Shown one piece after another: positions 11,076 to 23,198 of a stretch of DNA of 64,000 bases; the stretch's first letter is position 1, and the number at the start of each line of letters is the position of its first letter. The notes below the pieces were generated by a model, which saw only the letters and a program-made list of their open reading frames with translations, was not told the DNA's origin and did not search any database. Position numbers and translations under genes: made by a program. This DNA is from Kangiella geojedonensis (GTDB taxonomy: Bacteria; Pseudomonadota; Gammaproteobacteria; Enterobacterales; Kangiellaceae). The stretch lies in contig NZ_CP010975.1 of NCBI RefSeq assembly GCF_000981765.1, forward strand, positions 2,232,001 through 2,296,000, read 5' to 3'.

Positions 11076-11418
11076 ATCAAATCCCTTACTCGAAGCGTGA
11101 CAGAGTTCACACTTTGTTTTTCTGGTGCGATTATTGATCAACTTTTAGGCTAACGGAATAGGGGAATCCCCTATTGACACAAGGAATCAATGCATCCTCG
11201 CATTAAGCACGCATCGTAACTCTTTGTTTTATAACCACATTATTTTATTCTAATATAAATGTAAAATATTGTATGCGTATACGCATTGTTTGCTATATGA
11301 AGAGAGATCCTGAACTTTGCATTGATTGTTTAGTTTTTAATCCTTTGTTCAAACTTAAACACTGGGATAGAAAAGCTTGTGTCGAGCCACGCTTGATGAC
11401 TAATCCAGCCTACGATAA
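11076..11418. other. 343-base gap between the DUF11 gene and lnt
   Basis: No convincing gene. An AT-rich stretch (about 11220-11275) lies upstream of the DUF11 gene on the minus strand and could hold its promoter. It contains a perfect 14-base palindrome at 11273-11286 (ATGCGTATACGCAT). A plus-strand reading frame through here runs antisense into lnt and lacks codon character. Confidence 0.5.
11273..11286. promoter_or_regulatory. Perfect 14-bp palindrome, possible operator
   Basis: ATGCGTATACGCAT reads the same on both strands. It lies about 200 bases upstream of the DUF11 gene start (11075, minus strand) and 130 bases downstream of the lnt stop. It may be a dimeric regulator site; no regulator gene is adjacent, so the role is a guess. 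Confidence 0.3.
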
Positions 11419-12942
11419 CTACTTTTTCCTCAAGCCAAACGCCACTCCCAGTAAAACAACCACCAAAACTAAAAAAGTCCAATACCCATACTGTAAGAAC
11501 CAAGTGGGTTTATTGTCGAGAACAAAAGCGCCGGCGAGAACTTCACGCTCGAAGCGTGGGATTTGTTCCATCACACGGCCGTTTGAGGCGATGACTGCAG
11601 TTAAGCCGTTATTAGTACCGCGAATCACAGGTAAACCGGTTTCGATGGCGCGCATTTGAGCGATCTGGAAGTGTTGTAGCGGGCCCCAGCTGTCGCCGAA
11701 CCAAGTGTCGTTGCTGATGGTTAGAATCGCGGTAAATTGATCTTGCGACTGCTTTCCGAGGCTTTGAATCAAACCTGAGAAGGCGATTTCGTAGCAAATT
11801 GCGGGGACTAACGCGGCCTTCTCGGTACGCAATGGTTCCTGATCTGAATCACCTGGCGTAAAGCTCGACATGGGTAAATCAAAAAAGTCGATAGCGCCTC
11901 TTAACAATTCTGTAAACGGTAGATATTCTCCGAAAGGCACTAGCTGCTGCTTATGATACGACTGGCTGTTTTCACCAAGCAATTTTACGCCTGAGTAATA
12001 GACTTCACGATTATCAGGCTCGCGCATTGGGATACCGGTAATGAAATCTGTACCACTCTCCTTCGCTTTTTCTTCTAGCTCGGACATGAGTCCTGGGACA
12101 TTGTTTTCAAAGGATGGAATCCCCCCTTCCGGCCATACCACCAGATCTGCGCCCCAGTAGGGCTCGGTCTGCTCGAATAAACCATACATAATGTCGTTAA
12201 AGTAGCGACGATCCCACTTGATATGCTGGTCAACGTTCGGCTGCACTAAAGCCAAAATCAGGGTTTGCTCTTTGCTCGCCTCTTTGGAGAACATGTGTAA
12301 AGTCGCCATGAAAGGAATCACCAGCACCACTAAGATAGGCAATAGAAAACGGCGTTGTTGCCCGTAGCCTTTGGTAGTCACGACTTCTGCCAGCAGGCAA
12401 GCCAAGACCACCACAAACAGCGTAACGCCATGCACGCCTAAGAAACCTGCCAGCCCCTGCATCAGTGCTTCGGTTTGACTGTAACCTGCGTATAGCCATG
12501 GGAAACTAACAAATCCTGAGCCACGTGCTATATCCAGCCCAACCCAGATAACACTGAACAATATAACTCTTGAGATAAGCGAGTACTTACTAAAGTAACG
12601 CTGCATGATCCAGCCAAGTACACTGTAAAACAGGGCTAAAATCATGGCAAAAACAATGGTAAGGGTAACGGCAAGCGGTGGCGAGGCATTTCCGAAGGTG
12701 TTAATCGAAACATAAACCCATGACACACCGGCAATAAAAACACCGAAACCATAGCCCCAACCCAGCCGGAAAGCTTTCTTCGGCGTTTTATCGGTAATCA
12801 ACCACCAGAATATGGCGATAGAAGCTAACGCTAATGGCCACCAATTTAATGGCGCAAAAGCTAAGGGATAAACGGCTCCAGCAATTAGGGCAATAAAAAA
12901 TGCCAGCCAGCCGTTAGGGCTGGCAAATTTTTCTGTCATCAT
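11419..12942 (-). CDS. lnt: Apolipoprotein N-acyltransferase
   Basis: Inner-membrane enzyme that adds the third acyl chain to the N-terminal cysteine of lipoproteins, using phospholipid as donor. 507 aa: about six N-terminal membrane helices (residues 12-215), then the nitrilase-like periplasmic domain, then one C-terminal helix. The catalytic triad is visible: E272 (VVWPEGG), K331 (YHKQQLVPFGEYLP) and C383 (PAICYEIAF). Two adjacent ATGs (12942, 12939) are both possible starts. It follows corC by 35 bases, the conserved ybeY-corC-lnt order. Confidence 0.97.
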   Translation of the reverse strand: MMTEKFASPNGWLAFFIALIAGAVYPLAFAPLNWWPLALASIAIFWWLITDKTPKKAFRLGWGYGFGVFIAGVSWVYVSINTFGNASPPLAVTLTIVFAMILALFYSVLGWIMQRYFSKYSLISRVILFSVIWVGLDIARGSGFVSFPWLYAGYSQTEALMQGLAGFLGVHGVTLFVVVLACLLAEVVTTKGYGQQRRFLLPILVVLVIPFMATLHMFSKEASKEQTLILALVQPNVDQHIKWDRRYFNDIMYGLFEQTEPYWGADLVVWPEGGIPSFENNVPGLMSELEEKAKESGTDFITGIPMREPDNREVYYSGVKLLGENSQSYHKQQLVPFGEYLPFTELLRGAIDFFDLPMSSFTPGDSDQEPLRTEKAALVPAICYEIAFSGLIQSLGKQSQDQFTAILTISNDTWFGDSWGPLQHFQIAQMRAIETGLPVIRGTNNGLTAVIASNGRVMEQIPRFEREVLAGAFVLDNKPTWFLQYGYWTFLVLVVVLLGVAFGLRKK

Positions 12943-12977
12943 TGACTCTCTATGATTCTATTATTGTTTATAACGAG

Positions 12978-13829
12978 CTAGTTGGTTTGTTCCTGCACTA
13001 ATGGCTTCACTCTTAATAAGTGAACTCGACGTTGATCGGCGTTCAACACGGTGAACTTAAAGTCCCCCATCTTAATCGTTTCTTCTCGCTCAGGCATGTG
13101 GCCGAACTTATTGACCAACAAACCACCAATGGTATCAAATTCCTGATCCGGGAAATCTGACCCTAGGCGCTCATTGAAGTCTTCAATATCGGTTTGCGCT
13201 TTAATAATGTACTCGCCATTCGAGTGCAGCTTGATGTTGCTTTCTTCTTCATCAATATCAAACTCGTCTTCAATATCGCCGACGATTTGTTCAAGCACGT
13301 CTTCGATCGTCACTAAACCAGATACACAACCATACTCGTCAACCACAATCGCCATATGGTTACGTTTAGAACGAAACTCAGTCAATAAAATATCCAGTCG
13401 TTTGCTTTCAGGGATAATATAAGCAGGGCGCAAAACATCTTTAATATCAAATTTTTGCGGGCCATTCTCATCGAAAGAGTAGCTCAACAATTCCTTCGCC
13501 AACATGATACCTTCGATATCGTCTCGGTTTTCACCCACCACAGGGTAGCGTGAGTGACGCGTTTCGCTAACAATCGGCAGAATTTCCTGCAAGGTGGCGT
13601 TTTCATGAATCACGTTCATTTGTGAGCGTGGGATCATAATGTCGCGCACCTGCATTTCGGCGACCTGCAAAACCCCTTCCATCATCGCCAAGGAGTCGGT
13701 TTTAATTAATTTATCGTCTTTTGCGACTCGCAGCACTTCTACCAACTGCTGGCGATCTTGGGGTTCAGAATGGAAAATATCGAAAATTCGTTGAAGAAAG
13801 CTCCTCGACGGAGGTTTGTCATCGCTCAT
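12978..13829 (-). CDS. corC: CorC/YbeX transporter-associated CBS-domain protein
   Basis: Cytosolic protein of the HlyC/CorC group, linked to magnesium and cobalt efflux and, in E. coli YbeX, to ribosome metabolism. 283 aa without membrane helices. It starts with a short basic segment, then two CBS domains (about 65-190, with MIPRSQMNVIH and VVDEYGCVSGLVTIEDVLEQIVGDI), then the CorC_HlyC domain. ATG at 13829, 47 bases after ybeY on the same strand. Confidence 0.93.
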   Translation of the reverse strand: MSDDKPPSRSFLQRIFDIFHSEPQDRQQLVEVLRVAKDDKLIKTDSLAMMEGVLQVAEMQVRDIMIPRSQMNVIHENATLQEILPIVSETRHSRYPVVGENRDDIEGIMLAKELLSYSFDENGPQKFDIKDVLRPAYIIPESKRLDILLTEFRSKRNHMAIVVDEYGCVSGLVTIEDVLEQIVGDIEDEFDIDEEESNIKLHSNGEYIIKAQTDIEDFNERLGSDFPDQEFDTIGGLLVNKFGHMPEREETIKMGDFKFTVLNADQRRVHLLRVKPLVQEQTN

Positions 13830-13876
13830 GGCGCTTTATCTTGTCCTCTAGTTACCAAATACACAATTAAAAATCG

Positions 13877-14368
13877 TTAATCTTCAATGACATAGGGGTT
13901 GCCTATACCAAGTTCTGCTAAAATTTCAGCTTCCAGTGATTCCATCACTTCAGCCTCTTCATCTTTTATATGATCGTAGCCTAACAAATGCAAGCATCCA
14001 TGTACCACCATGTGCGCCCAGTGATCATGCAAATCTTTTTGCTGCTCCCTCGCTTCATTCGCCACCACATCCGCGCACACCGCTAAATCGCCAAGGATAT
14101 GCTCCTCGGGCAACAAGTCTTGTGGTAAACCTTGAGGGATTTCAAAAGGGAATGACAATACATTGGTCGGGCGGGCTTTGCCGCGATATTGGTGGTTTAA
14201 TTCCTGGCTTTCTTCGCTGGAAACAATGCGAATGGTCAGCGACGCGGGCTGGGCACCACTGGCCATCACTTTGCTCACGGCAAGCTGCGCCCACGCTAAG
14301 AATTGTTTTTCTTGTGGTAAGTTTTCAGCGTTATCGGCAACTTGTAGCTCTAGGTCAATGATACTCAT
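13877..14368 (-). CDS. ybeY: Endoribonuclease YbeY
   Basis: Single-strand endoribonuclease for 16S rRNA 3'-end maturation and ribosome quality control. 163 aa. The zinc motif [11 protein letters not shown] supplies H123, H127 and H133, and the conserved arginine region [14 protein letters not shown] lies at about 62-75. It follows the phoH-like gene by 24 bases; the pair is almost always together, and the phoH product is thought to work in the same RNA pathway. Confidence 0.97.
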   Translation of the reverse strand: MSIIDLELQVADNAENLPQEKQFLAWAQLAVSKVMASGAQPASLTIRIVSSEESQELNHQYRGKARPTNVLSFPFEIPQGLPQDLLPEEHILGDLAVCADVVANEAREQQKDLHDHWAHMVVHGCLHLLGYDHIKDEEAEVMESLEAEILAELGIGNPYVIED

Positions 14369-14392
14369 TAATCGAAATTATCAGGCCAGGGC

Positions 14393-15412
14393 TTACAGCT
14401 TTTTCGCTGCATCGCTGGCCGTATCCGCAGAGCGTTTTGCTTCGGCCACATCAGCATCTTCATACGCTTGTACAATACGTTGCACCACTGGATGGCGCAC
14501 CACATCTTTTGATTGGAAGAAGGTAAAGCTAATACCGTCCACATCTTTTAAAACATCAATCACATGACGTAGTCCGGACTTTTGCCCACGCGGTAAATCG
14601 ACCTGCGTAATATCACCCGTCACCACCGCTTTCGAACTAAAGCCGATACGGGTTAGGAACATTTTCATTTGCTCCACGGTAGTATTCTGACTTTCATCCA
14701 GAATAATAAAGGCATCATTCAAGGTTCGACCACGCATGTACGCTAACGGTGCAACTTCAATCACGTTGCGTTCCATCAGCTTCGCCACTTTCTCAAAACC
14801 GAACATCTCATACAGAGCGTCGTACAAAGGACGTAAATAAGGATCAACTTTCTGCGCCAGATCACCGGGTAAAAATCCTAAACGCTCACCCGCTTCAACT
14901 GCCGGACGAGTTAACAAAATACGGCGAACCTGCTGTTTTTCCCACGCATCCACCGCATTCGCTACCGCCAGATAGGTTTTACCGGTTCCGGCTGGGCCGA
15001 CACCAAAACTGATGTCGTGGTGAATAATATTCTGAAGATATTGCTTCTGATTAGGGCTTCTTGGCTTAATTAATCCGCGCTTCGTCACTAGGGTCACGTT
15101 GTCATCAACATGTCCTTTCGGTTTAGCCGCTTCTAGCTCAGTCGAAATTTCCTGAATAGCTAAGTGAATGTCAGCGCTGTCCAGCATCTTCTTTTTGGCG
15201 GTATCGGCGTATAAGCCTTCGACGACTTGGCGCGCCGCTGCAATATTAACGCCTTCACCGATCAGGCTTACCGAATTGCCGCGAACATTAACCTCGATGC
15301 CCAAGCGACGTTCAATATGCTTTAAATGTTCATCTAAATAGCCACATAAAGCCGATAATCGATTGTTATCGGCGGGCAATAATTCAAAAGTTTCGTTTGA
15401 TATTTGAGACAA
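14393..15412 (-). CDS. ybeZ: PhoH-like ATPase (YbeZ)
   Basis: ATPase of the PhoH family, partner of YbeY. 339 aa. Walker A GPAGTGKT at residues 139-146 and Walker B FIILDESQ with D239-E240. An N-terminal KH-like region precedes the ATPase core. It starts with TTG at 15412: an in-frame stop lies two codons upstream, AGGA is 9 bases upstream, and no ATG occurs nearby. The C-terminal tail is Ala/Asp/Lys-rich. It lies 25 bases after miaB. Confidence 0.93.
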   Translation of the reverse strand: MSQISNETFELLPADNNRLSALCGYLDEHLKHIERRLGIEVNVRGNSVSLIGEGVNIAAARQVVEGLYADTAKKKMLDSADIHLAIQEISTELEAAKPKGHVDDNVTLVTKRGLIKPRSPNQKQYLQNIIHHDISFGVGPAGTGKTYLAVANAVDAWEKQQVRRILLTRPAVEAGERLGFLPGDLAQKVDPYLRPLYDALYEMFGFEKVAKLMERNVIEVAPLAYMRGRTLNDAFIILDESQNTTVEQMKMFLTRIGFSSKAVVTGDITQVDLPRGQKSGLRHVIDVLKDVDGISFTFFQSKDVVRHPVVQRIVQAYEDADVAEAKRSADTASDAAKKL

Positions 15413-15437
15413 GAATTATCCTATGATAATGAATAAC

Positions 15438-16787
15438 TTAGTGAACCAAGCCGTCCGGCTCGAACTCACCGCGTAATGAATTTGGGAATGCGTCGGTAAT
15501 CGTCACTTCAGCGAACTTACCGATTAAACTGTGTGGACCCATAAAGTTAACAATGCGATTGTTTTCCGTACGGCCACGGAGTTCCATCGGGTCTTTCTTT
15601 GATGGGCCTTCGACTAAAACTTTCTCTTTACCACCGACCATATTACGGCTAATCGAGAAAGCTTGCTGATTAATACGTTGTTGCAAAATTGATAAACGTT
15701 GCTTCTTCACTTCCATCGGCGTGTCATCAACAATATCCGACGCAGGCGTACCTGGGCGCGCGCTGTAAATAAAGCTGAAGGAATGGTCATAACCAATTTC
15801 GCCAATCAACTTCATCGTATCTTCAAAATCAGCTTCACTTTCGCCAGGGAAGCCAATAATAAAGTCAGAAGACATCGACATGTTTGGACGAATCTTGCGT
15901 AAACGTCGAATTTTTGATTTGTACTCTAATGCTGTGTGGCCACGCTTCATAAGCGCTAAAACACGATCAGAACCACTTTGTACTGGTAAATGCAAATGGC
16001 TCACCAGCTCAGGTACATGCTCATACACCTCAATCAAACGGTCAGAGAACTCAACAGGATGCGACGTGGTAAAACGAATTCGGTCAATACCATCAATCGC
16101 CGCCACATAAGTAATCAGCTCAGCTAAATCTGCAATATCACCTTCGTGAGTGGGTCCGCGGTACGCATTCACGTTCTGACCCAGCAAATTAATCTCACGA
16201 ACGCCCTGTTCAGCCAATTGTGCACACTCGGCTAAAACATCGTCAAACGGGCGACTCACTTCCTCACCACGGGTATAGGGCACCACGCAGAAAGAACAAT
16301 ACTTTGAACAGCCTTCCATAATGGATACAAACGCCGTCGGGCCTTCGGCACGCGGCTCAGGCAAGCGATCGAATTTCTCGATTTCAGGGAAGGTGACATC
16401 CACGACCGCTTTTTTAGTGGTGCCATCGCCACTCGCCTCTTTAATCATTTCAGGCAAACGGTGTAAGGTTTGCGGGCCAAAAATCACATCTACATAAGGC
16501 GCTCGCTGACGAATCGCCTCACCTTCTTGCGAAGCCACACAGCCGCCCACACCAATGATTAAGCCAGGATTATCCTTTTTCAGGTTTTTCCATTGGCCCA
16601 GCTGAGAAAACACTTTCTCCTGAGCTTTTTCACGGATCGAGCAAGTGTTCAGCAACACCACATCAGCCTCTTCCGCCGACGCCGCCGCTTCTAAACCATG
16701 GGTCTTATTTAAGAGATCCGACATACGCGACGAATCATACTCATTCATCTGACAACCCCAGGTTTTGATAAATAGTTTCTTGCTCAT
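15438..16787 (-). CDS. miaB: tRNA-2-methylthio-N6-dimethylallyladenosine synthase
   Basis: Radical-SAM methylthiotransferase that adds the 2-methylthio group to i6A37 of tRNAs reading UNN codons. 449 aa. The N-terminal UPF0004 domain carries cluster cysteines C12, C49 and C83; the radical SAM cysteines are C160, C164 and C167 (CSKYCSFC). A TRAM domain closes the protein. First gene of the miaB-ybeZ-ybeY-corC-lnt run on the minus strand, so its promoter is likely in 16788-17065. Confidence 0.98.
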   Translation of the reverse strand: MSKKLFIKTWGCQMNEYDSSRMSDLLNKTHGLEAAASAEEADVVLLNTCSIREKAQEKVFSQLGQWKNLKKDNPGLIIGVGGCVASQEGEAIRQRAPYVDVIFGPQTLHRLPEMIKEASGDGTTKKAVVDVTFPEIEKFDRLPEPRAEGPTAFVSIMEGCSKYCSFCVVPYTRGEEVSRPFDDVLAECAQLAEQGVREINLLGQNVNAYRGPTHEGDIADLAELITYVAAIDGIDRIRFTTSHPVEFSDRLIEVYEHVPELVSHLHLPVQSGSDRVLALMKRGHTALEYKSKIRRLRKIRPNMSMSSDFIIGFPGESEADFEDTMKLIGEIGYDHSFSFIYSARPGTPASDIVDDTPMEVKKQRLSILQQRINQQAFSISRNMVGGKEKVLVEGPSKKDPMELRGRTENNRIVNFMGPHSLIGKFAEVTITDAFPNSLRGEFEPDGLVH

Positions 16788-17065
16788 GTGACCTTACTTG
16801 CTCCTGACGCTTCGCAATTTAGCTAAAATTAGCTGATTTGTTCAAAAAAGGGCGCGAATTATACCATCAGCGCCCCACTCTAAGCCAGCATTGATTGGCT
16901 ATTTTTTAAGCAGAAAAGGTTTGTTTTTACTCTCTTTAAAAGCCTAACGTGAACTCGTCTTACTACGATAGATTTCACATTAGTTTTCATTCTCTCCAAA
17001 ACACTGGATTTTTTTTGAGCTAAGATTTGATACACTCGGAGCCATTGAAATCAAAGGAGCAAAAG

Positions 17066-17680
17066 ATGTCCCAAGGTATTCTTTTCAACAACACTTTAAT
17101 TAAAGTCTTATCCCTAAGTGCGCTATTAGCACTTTCAGCCTGTAATAGCGAAAAAGGCAAAGAGCATGTTGGTCAATGGAGTCTCGACGCGAAACAATCT
17201 GAACTTCACTTTAGCAGCACCAAAAACGGTGATATTACTGAAAAGCATCAGTTCAGAAACTTTGATGCAGCAGTGGGCGCGGAAGGCAATTTTAGTTTAA
17301 GCATCGATCTGACTAGCGTTGATACTGGGATCGAGATTCGTGACGAACGTATGCAAAAGCATTTGTTCATGACCGACAAAACACCAAAAGCCACTATCAC
17401 TGGGAAAATCACCTCAAAAGATCTTCCAGCTAAAAGCAAAACGAAAACCATGAATGCTGAGCTCGATTTGGCTGGAAATACAACGGCTATCGAAGCTGAA
17501 GTCACTCTCACGCGAATTAACGCAGAAACCATCAAAGTAGAAACAGCTAAACCTATCGTTCTTTCAGCAGAAAATCTTGGTCTCAAGGCAGGTGTTGATA
17601 AACTACAAGACATTGCTGGCCTTAACAGCATCAGCGACGAAGTCCCTGTCACCTTCTCCTTTACTATGAAGAAGCAATAA
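17066..17680 (+). CDS. YceI-family lipoprotein
   Basis: YceI-like lipocalin-fold protein; family members bind isoprenoid-type lipids, but the role here is unknown. I start at the ATG at 17066, which follows AAAGGAG; an upstream TTG would add 13 residues before the signal peptide. The lipobox is LSAC with Cys26, so the mature protein is probably a lipoprotein. The YceI domain covers about residues 35-200: GQWSLDAKQSELHFSSTKNG, FSLSIDLTSVDTGIEIRDERM. It is followed by a strong terminator at 17726, so it is probably transcribed alone. Confidence 0.85.
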   Translation: MSQGILFNNTLIKVLSLSALLALSACNSEKGKEHVGQWSLDAKQSELHFSSTKNGDITEKHQFRNFDAAVGAEGNFSLSIDLTSVDTGIEIRDERMQKHLFMTDKTPKATITGKITSKDLPAKSKTKTMNAELDLAGNTTAIEAEVTLTRINAETIKVETAKPIVLSAENLGLKAGVDKLQDIAGLNSISDEVPVTFSFTMKKQ

Positions 17681-17725
17681 GGTTATCGCCACTTATTTTT
17701 CCGTAACTTAAGGTTCAAACACACC

Positions 17726-17753
17726 ATGGCGACTTTCTGGGTCGCCATTTTTC
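17726..17753 (+). terminator. Intrinsic terminator after the YceI gene
   Basis: Perfect 8-bp stem ATGGCGAC / GTCGCCAT with a 7-base loop, followed by a short T run. It sits 46 bases after the YceI stop. Confidence 0.8.
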
Positions 17754-17877
17754 TGCCCGATTCGGTTAATTTTCCATCATTTTATTCACAGATTAACTCC
17801 ACAAAGGTTCGGTTAAATAACACCATCTAACAACGAGATGGCTTCACACTAAAACGAAGCCTCTATAGGAGTAAAAA

Positions 17878-18378
17878 ATGAATACAACCAATAAGTTCAA
17901 GCAAGCAACGGTAGCAGTACTATCAATCATGGCTCTAGGGTTGAGCGTCAACCTAAAAGCTGATCAACCTACTGAGCCACTGGAGAACATAAAGCTCTTT
18001 GGAGTGGTTAATACTATCGACAGTGAGCGCAATGTTCAGCCGATCCAACCTAGCGCCAGCAGCATTAAAGAAGAGCGATACGACGGTTTAACCGTGTTAA
18101 CCCTATCCCAAACCTTCACCAATACTAGCGATACGGCAGTGAATGGCTACTACCACATACCATTACCAAACCCTGGCGCTTTGATTAACTATCAGGTTAG
18201 TACCGACACAAACGCTGACCAGCTATCGGATCCGCAACAACTAGCGTTAGATAGTGGAGAAAGCGTGACTTATAAAGTGCGCTATGAACTTAACTCAAAC
18301 CTCCTCGTAGGCTTTCACCAGACTAGCGACATGGGGTTCAGCGAACAACTCAACCACAGCGCTATCGCTCAAAAGTAG
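17878..18378 (+). CDS. Small secreted protein, possibly VIT-like domain
   Basis: I do not recognise a named family with certainty. 166 aa; the ATG at 17878 follows AGGAG. Residues 1-28 are a signal peptide ending LKA. The body contains GLTVLTLSQTFTNTSDTAV followed by NGYYHIPLPNPGALINYQVS, which resembles the start of a vault/inter-alpha-trypsin (VIT) domain (a TQTF-N-S-D beta segment, then Y-x-x-P-L-P). A later SGESVTYKVRYELNSNLLVG fits the VIT end. No vWA domain follows, as VIT domains normally have. Flanked by terminators on both sides, so monocistronic. Confidence 0.6.
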   Translation: MNTTNKFKQATVAVLSIMALGLSVNLKADQPTEPLENIKLFGVVNTIDSERNVQPIQPSASSIKEERYDGLTVLTLSQTFTNTSDTAVNGYYHIPLPNPGALINYQVSTDTNADQLSDPQQLALDSGESVTYKVRYELNSNLLVGFHQTSDMGFSEQLNHSAIAQK

Positions 18379-18465
18379 CAACGGAGCTTACAAAGTATCC
18401 CCCAGAGCATAGGACGACTCCAAGACAAGGATGTCACACTTTACTGCAAACTCTCCTCTAAATTG

Positions 18466-18487
18466 GGCACTTCGGTGCCTCTTTTTA
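18466..18487 (+). terminator. Intrinsic terminator after the VIT-like gene
   Basis: GGCAC / GTGCC stem closed by a UUCG tetraloop, then TCTTTTT. About 90 bases after the stop codon at 18378. Confidence 0.8.
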
Positions 18488-18713
18488 TTGCGTCGTTTTT
18501 AAGTCATTTCTGAGATAAATGATGCGTTAATGCTTTACCACTGCGTCACTTCACACCCAATCAGGCATTGACTCACAATCCCCTACTCGTCTCTGTCACA
18601 AAGCTACATAACAATACAATTCGATACAGTTTAATAATTGAACAGTCAGAATTTCGCTGATAGGTTACTTGACGTGTTGAGGAAATATTTAGATTAAATC
18701 TAAAACACAACAA

Positions 18714-21053
<2,340 letters not shown>

Positions 21054-21064
21054 TCTTGCCAACC

Positions 21065-21090
21065 AAAGGAGGGGCCATCGTCCCTCCTTT
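21065..21090 (+). terminator. Hairpin between the two protease genes
   Basis: Perfect 9-bp stem AAAGGAGGG / CCCTCCTTT with an 8-base loop, 12 bases after the M4 stop. It has no T run beyond the stem's TTT, so it may be a weak terminator or an mRNA-stabilising stem; partial read-through into the aminopeptidase gene is plausible. Confidence 0.55.
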
Positions 21091-21119
21091 CCTAAATTCC
21101 TAATTTGTAGGTACGCATT

Positions 21120-23042
21120 ATGAAATATCTATCAACCGGTCTCCTGATCTCAGGAGTGGTTGCTGGATCACTTGTCTTCGCACAAAGTGCAACCGCTGAC
21201 AAACCATCAGCGCCAGTAACCGAACAATCAACCAGTGAACAAAACGTATGGATCACACTTGGCGGCGATGCCTTAGAAACGATCCAATCCAAATATCAGT
21301 CTACCATTCCAATCAAACTGTCAGGGATTATCGAGCAAAAGCAGAATAACCAGATAGCTATTGCGCAGATTCCTGAGTCAAAAATTATCGAACTCAGCAA
21401 AATGATGCACGATGAGCACAAACGTTGTGGTGGTTTTTTCTATCACAGTTCGCAACAGGAAGCTCAAGAGTATGCTCACAGCATAAATCAAACTCAAGCC
21501 TTTGCAGCAGTCAACTACACCATCGATAACCCTGATGCTGTTAATGCTTTGCTAGGACAAATTTCTAGCAGTAATTTGACCACAACGGTTAACACTTTAA
21601 GCAACTACAACAACCGCTATTACACCAGTAGCACTGGGGTTGATGCGGCCAATTGGATTAAAAATGAATGGCAATCAATAGCCAATGGACGAAGTGACAT
21701 TGACGTTCAGTTATACAATCACAGTAACTGGAATCAACCATCGGTTATCGCAACCATTACCGGCACAAGCGACCCAGATGATATTGTCATCGTTGGCGGT
21801 CATTTAGACTCCATCAACAGTTCTAATACCTCAGGACGCGCTCCCGGCGCAGATGACAATGCTTCCGGTATCGCTATCGCTACCGAGTCATTACGCGCCA
21901 TTGTAGAGACTGGTTTTAAACCCGAACGTACGATCAAACTGATGGGTTATGCTGCCGAAGAAGTTGGACTGCGCGGCTCAAACGAGATTGCTAACCAACA
22001 CAAAAGTAATAACGCTAACGTTATCGGTGTGGTGCAATTTGATATGTCTGGATACAAAGGAAGTAACAAAGATATTGTGTTCATGACTGACTACACCAAT
22101 TCAGATCAAAATCAGTTCCTGGCAGATCTCATTGATACTTACCTGCCAAGTATCGATTATGCTTACGACCAGTGTGGTTACGGCTGTTCTGATCATGCTT
22201 CATGGCACAATAAAGGCTACCCAGCCTCAATGCCATTCGAAGCCTACATGGGGCAACACAATGGCGATATCCACACCTCACGAGATGATCACTTTGATGC
22301 CAGTCACTCTGTCAACTTTGCCAAGTTATCAGTGACTTATCTGGCTGAATTAGCGAAAGGTGGTACTGGCTCAAACCCCGATCCAGATCCTCCAGGCGAC
22401 AACGTATTAGAGAACGGCGTTGCTGAAACAGGTCTATCCGCCTCTCAAGGCAACGACATTATGTACACCATGGAAGTTCCAGCTGGCGCCAGCAATATCA
22501 GCTTTGATATCAGCGGCGGTACTGGTGACGCGGACTTATACGTACGCAAAGGTGCGGCTCCTACCGATTCGACCTACGACTGCCGTCCGTACAAAAATGG
22601 TAACAACGAAAGCTGCTCAGGCAATGGTGAAGGTACTTACTACGTGCGCATAAAAGCTTACTCGAGCTTCTCAGGTTTAGCACTCGTCGGTAGTTACGAC
22701 GACGAGACTGCCCCTGAACCGGACCCAGGCACACCGCCTATCGATGAAACCTATAGCAATGTTTCAGTGGCTCAAGGTGCATGGGCTCGTTACAGCCAAG
22801 AATTGAATGGTGATTATAGCTCATTGACCGTGACTATCACCGGTGGCTCTGGCGATGCTGACTTGTATGTTCGTCACGGCTCTCAGCCGACAACATCCAG
22901 CTACGACTGTCGTCCATACAAATGGGGCAATGAAGAAACTTGTACCATCAATGCACCGCAGTCAGGCACATGGCACATCGGATTACGAGGCTATAACGCA
23001 GCTTCAGGTATAACGCTTAGCGTTCAAGCTACACCACAATAA
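21120..23042 (+). CDS. Secreted M28 leucyl aminopeptidase with two PPC domains
   Basis: Extracellular di-zinc aminopeptidase similar to the Vibrio proteolyticus enzyme. 640 aa. Signal peptide 1-26, propeptide to about 125, M28 domain about 130-412. Metal and catalytic residues: H228 (GGHLD), D245 (GADDNASG), E280-E281 (AAEEVG), D308 (QFDM) and H385. The CGYGCSDHASW segment (C352, C356) matches the disulfide loop of the Vibrio enzyme. Two PPC domains follow (about 430-525 and 540-637). It likely trims peptides made by the M4 protease upstream. The ribosome site is weak (GTAGG). Confidence 0.93.
   Translation: MKYLSTGLLISGVVAGSLVFAQSATADKPSAPVTEQSTSEQNVWITLGGDALETIQSKYQSTIPIKLSGIIEQKQNNQIAIAQIPESKIIELSKMMHDEHKRCGGFFYHSSQQEAQEYAHSINQTQAFAAVNYTIDNPDAVNALLGQISSSNLTTTVNTLSNYNNRYYTSSTGVDAANWIKNEWQSIANGRSDIDVQLYNHSNWNQPSVIATITGTSDPDDIVIVGGHLDSINSSNTSGRAPGADDNASGIAIATESLRAIVETGFKPERTIKLMGYAAEEVGLRGSNEIANQHKSNNANVIGVVQFDMSGYKGSNKDIVFMTDYTNSDQNQFLADLIDTYLPSIDYAYDQCGYGCSDHASWHNKGYPASMPFEAYMGQHNGDIHTSRDDHFDASHSVNFAKLSVTYLAELAKGGTGSNPDPDPPGDNVLENGVAETGLSASQGNDIMYTMEVPAGASNISFDISGGTGDADLYVRKGAAPTDSTYDCRPYKNGNNESCSGNGEGTYYVRIKAYSSFSGLALVGSYDDETAPEPDPGTPPIDETYSNVSVAQGAWARYSQELNGDYSSLTVTITGGSGDADLYVRHGSQPTTSSYDCRPYKWGNEETCTINAPQSGTWHIGLRGYNAASGITLSVQATPQ
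22386..23009 (+). repeat. PPC-tail direct repeat, copy 2 (in M28 gene)
   Basis: 624 bases homologous to copy 1 at 20409-21020, 12 bases longer because of four extra linker codons. The first 264 bases appear identical, including third-codon positions, which points to recent duplication or gene conversion. Confidence 0.92.
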
Positions 23043-23074
23043 TAGGGCAAGACTTTCGTTCTTCCACAGTAGTT

Positions 23075-23099
23075 GCGTACACGGATGTGCGCTTTTTTT
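23075..23099 (+). terminator. Intrinsic terminator after the M28 gene
   Basis: GCG-TA-CAC / GTG-CGC stem (6 bp with a 2-base bulge), GGAT loop, then seven T. 33 bases after the stop. Confidence 0.75.
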
Positions 23100-23198
23100 C
23101 TTTAATATGAAACTTTGATAACTTTTACAGAAATCTAACGCCAAATGTTTTAGCATACCCTATATAAGAATGTCTTAATAACAGGAACCGTCCACACT

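Noticed and set aside
11273-11659. 128-codon plus-strand frame starting in the gap before lnt
   Set aside because: Mostly antisense to lnt, which has intact catalytic residues; no recognisable domain.
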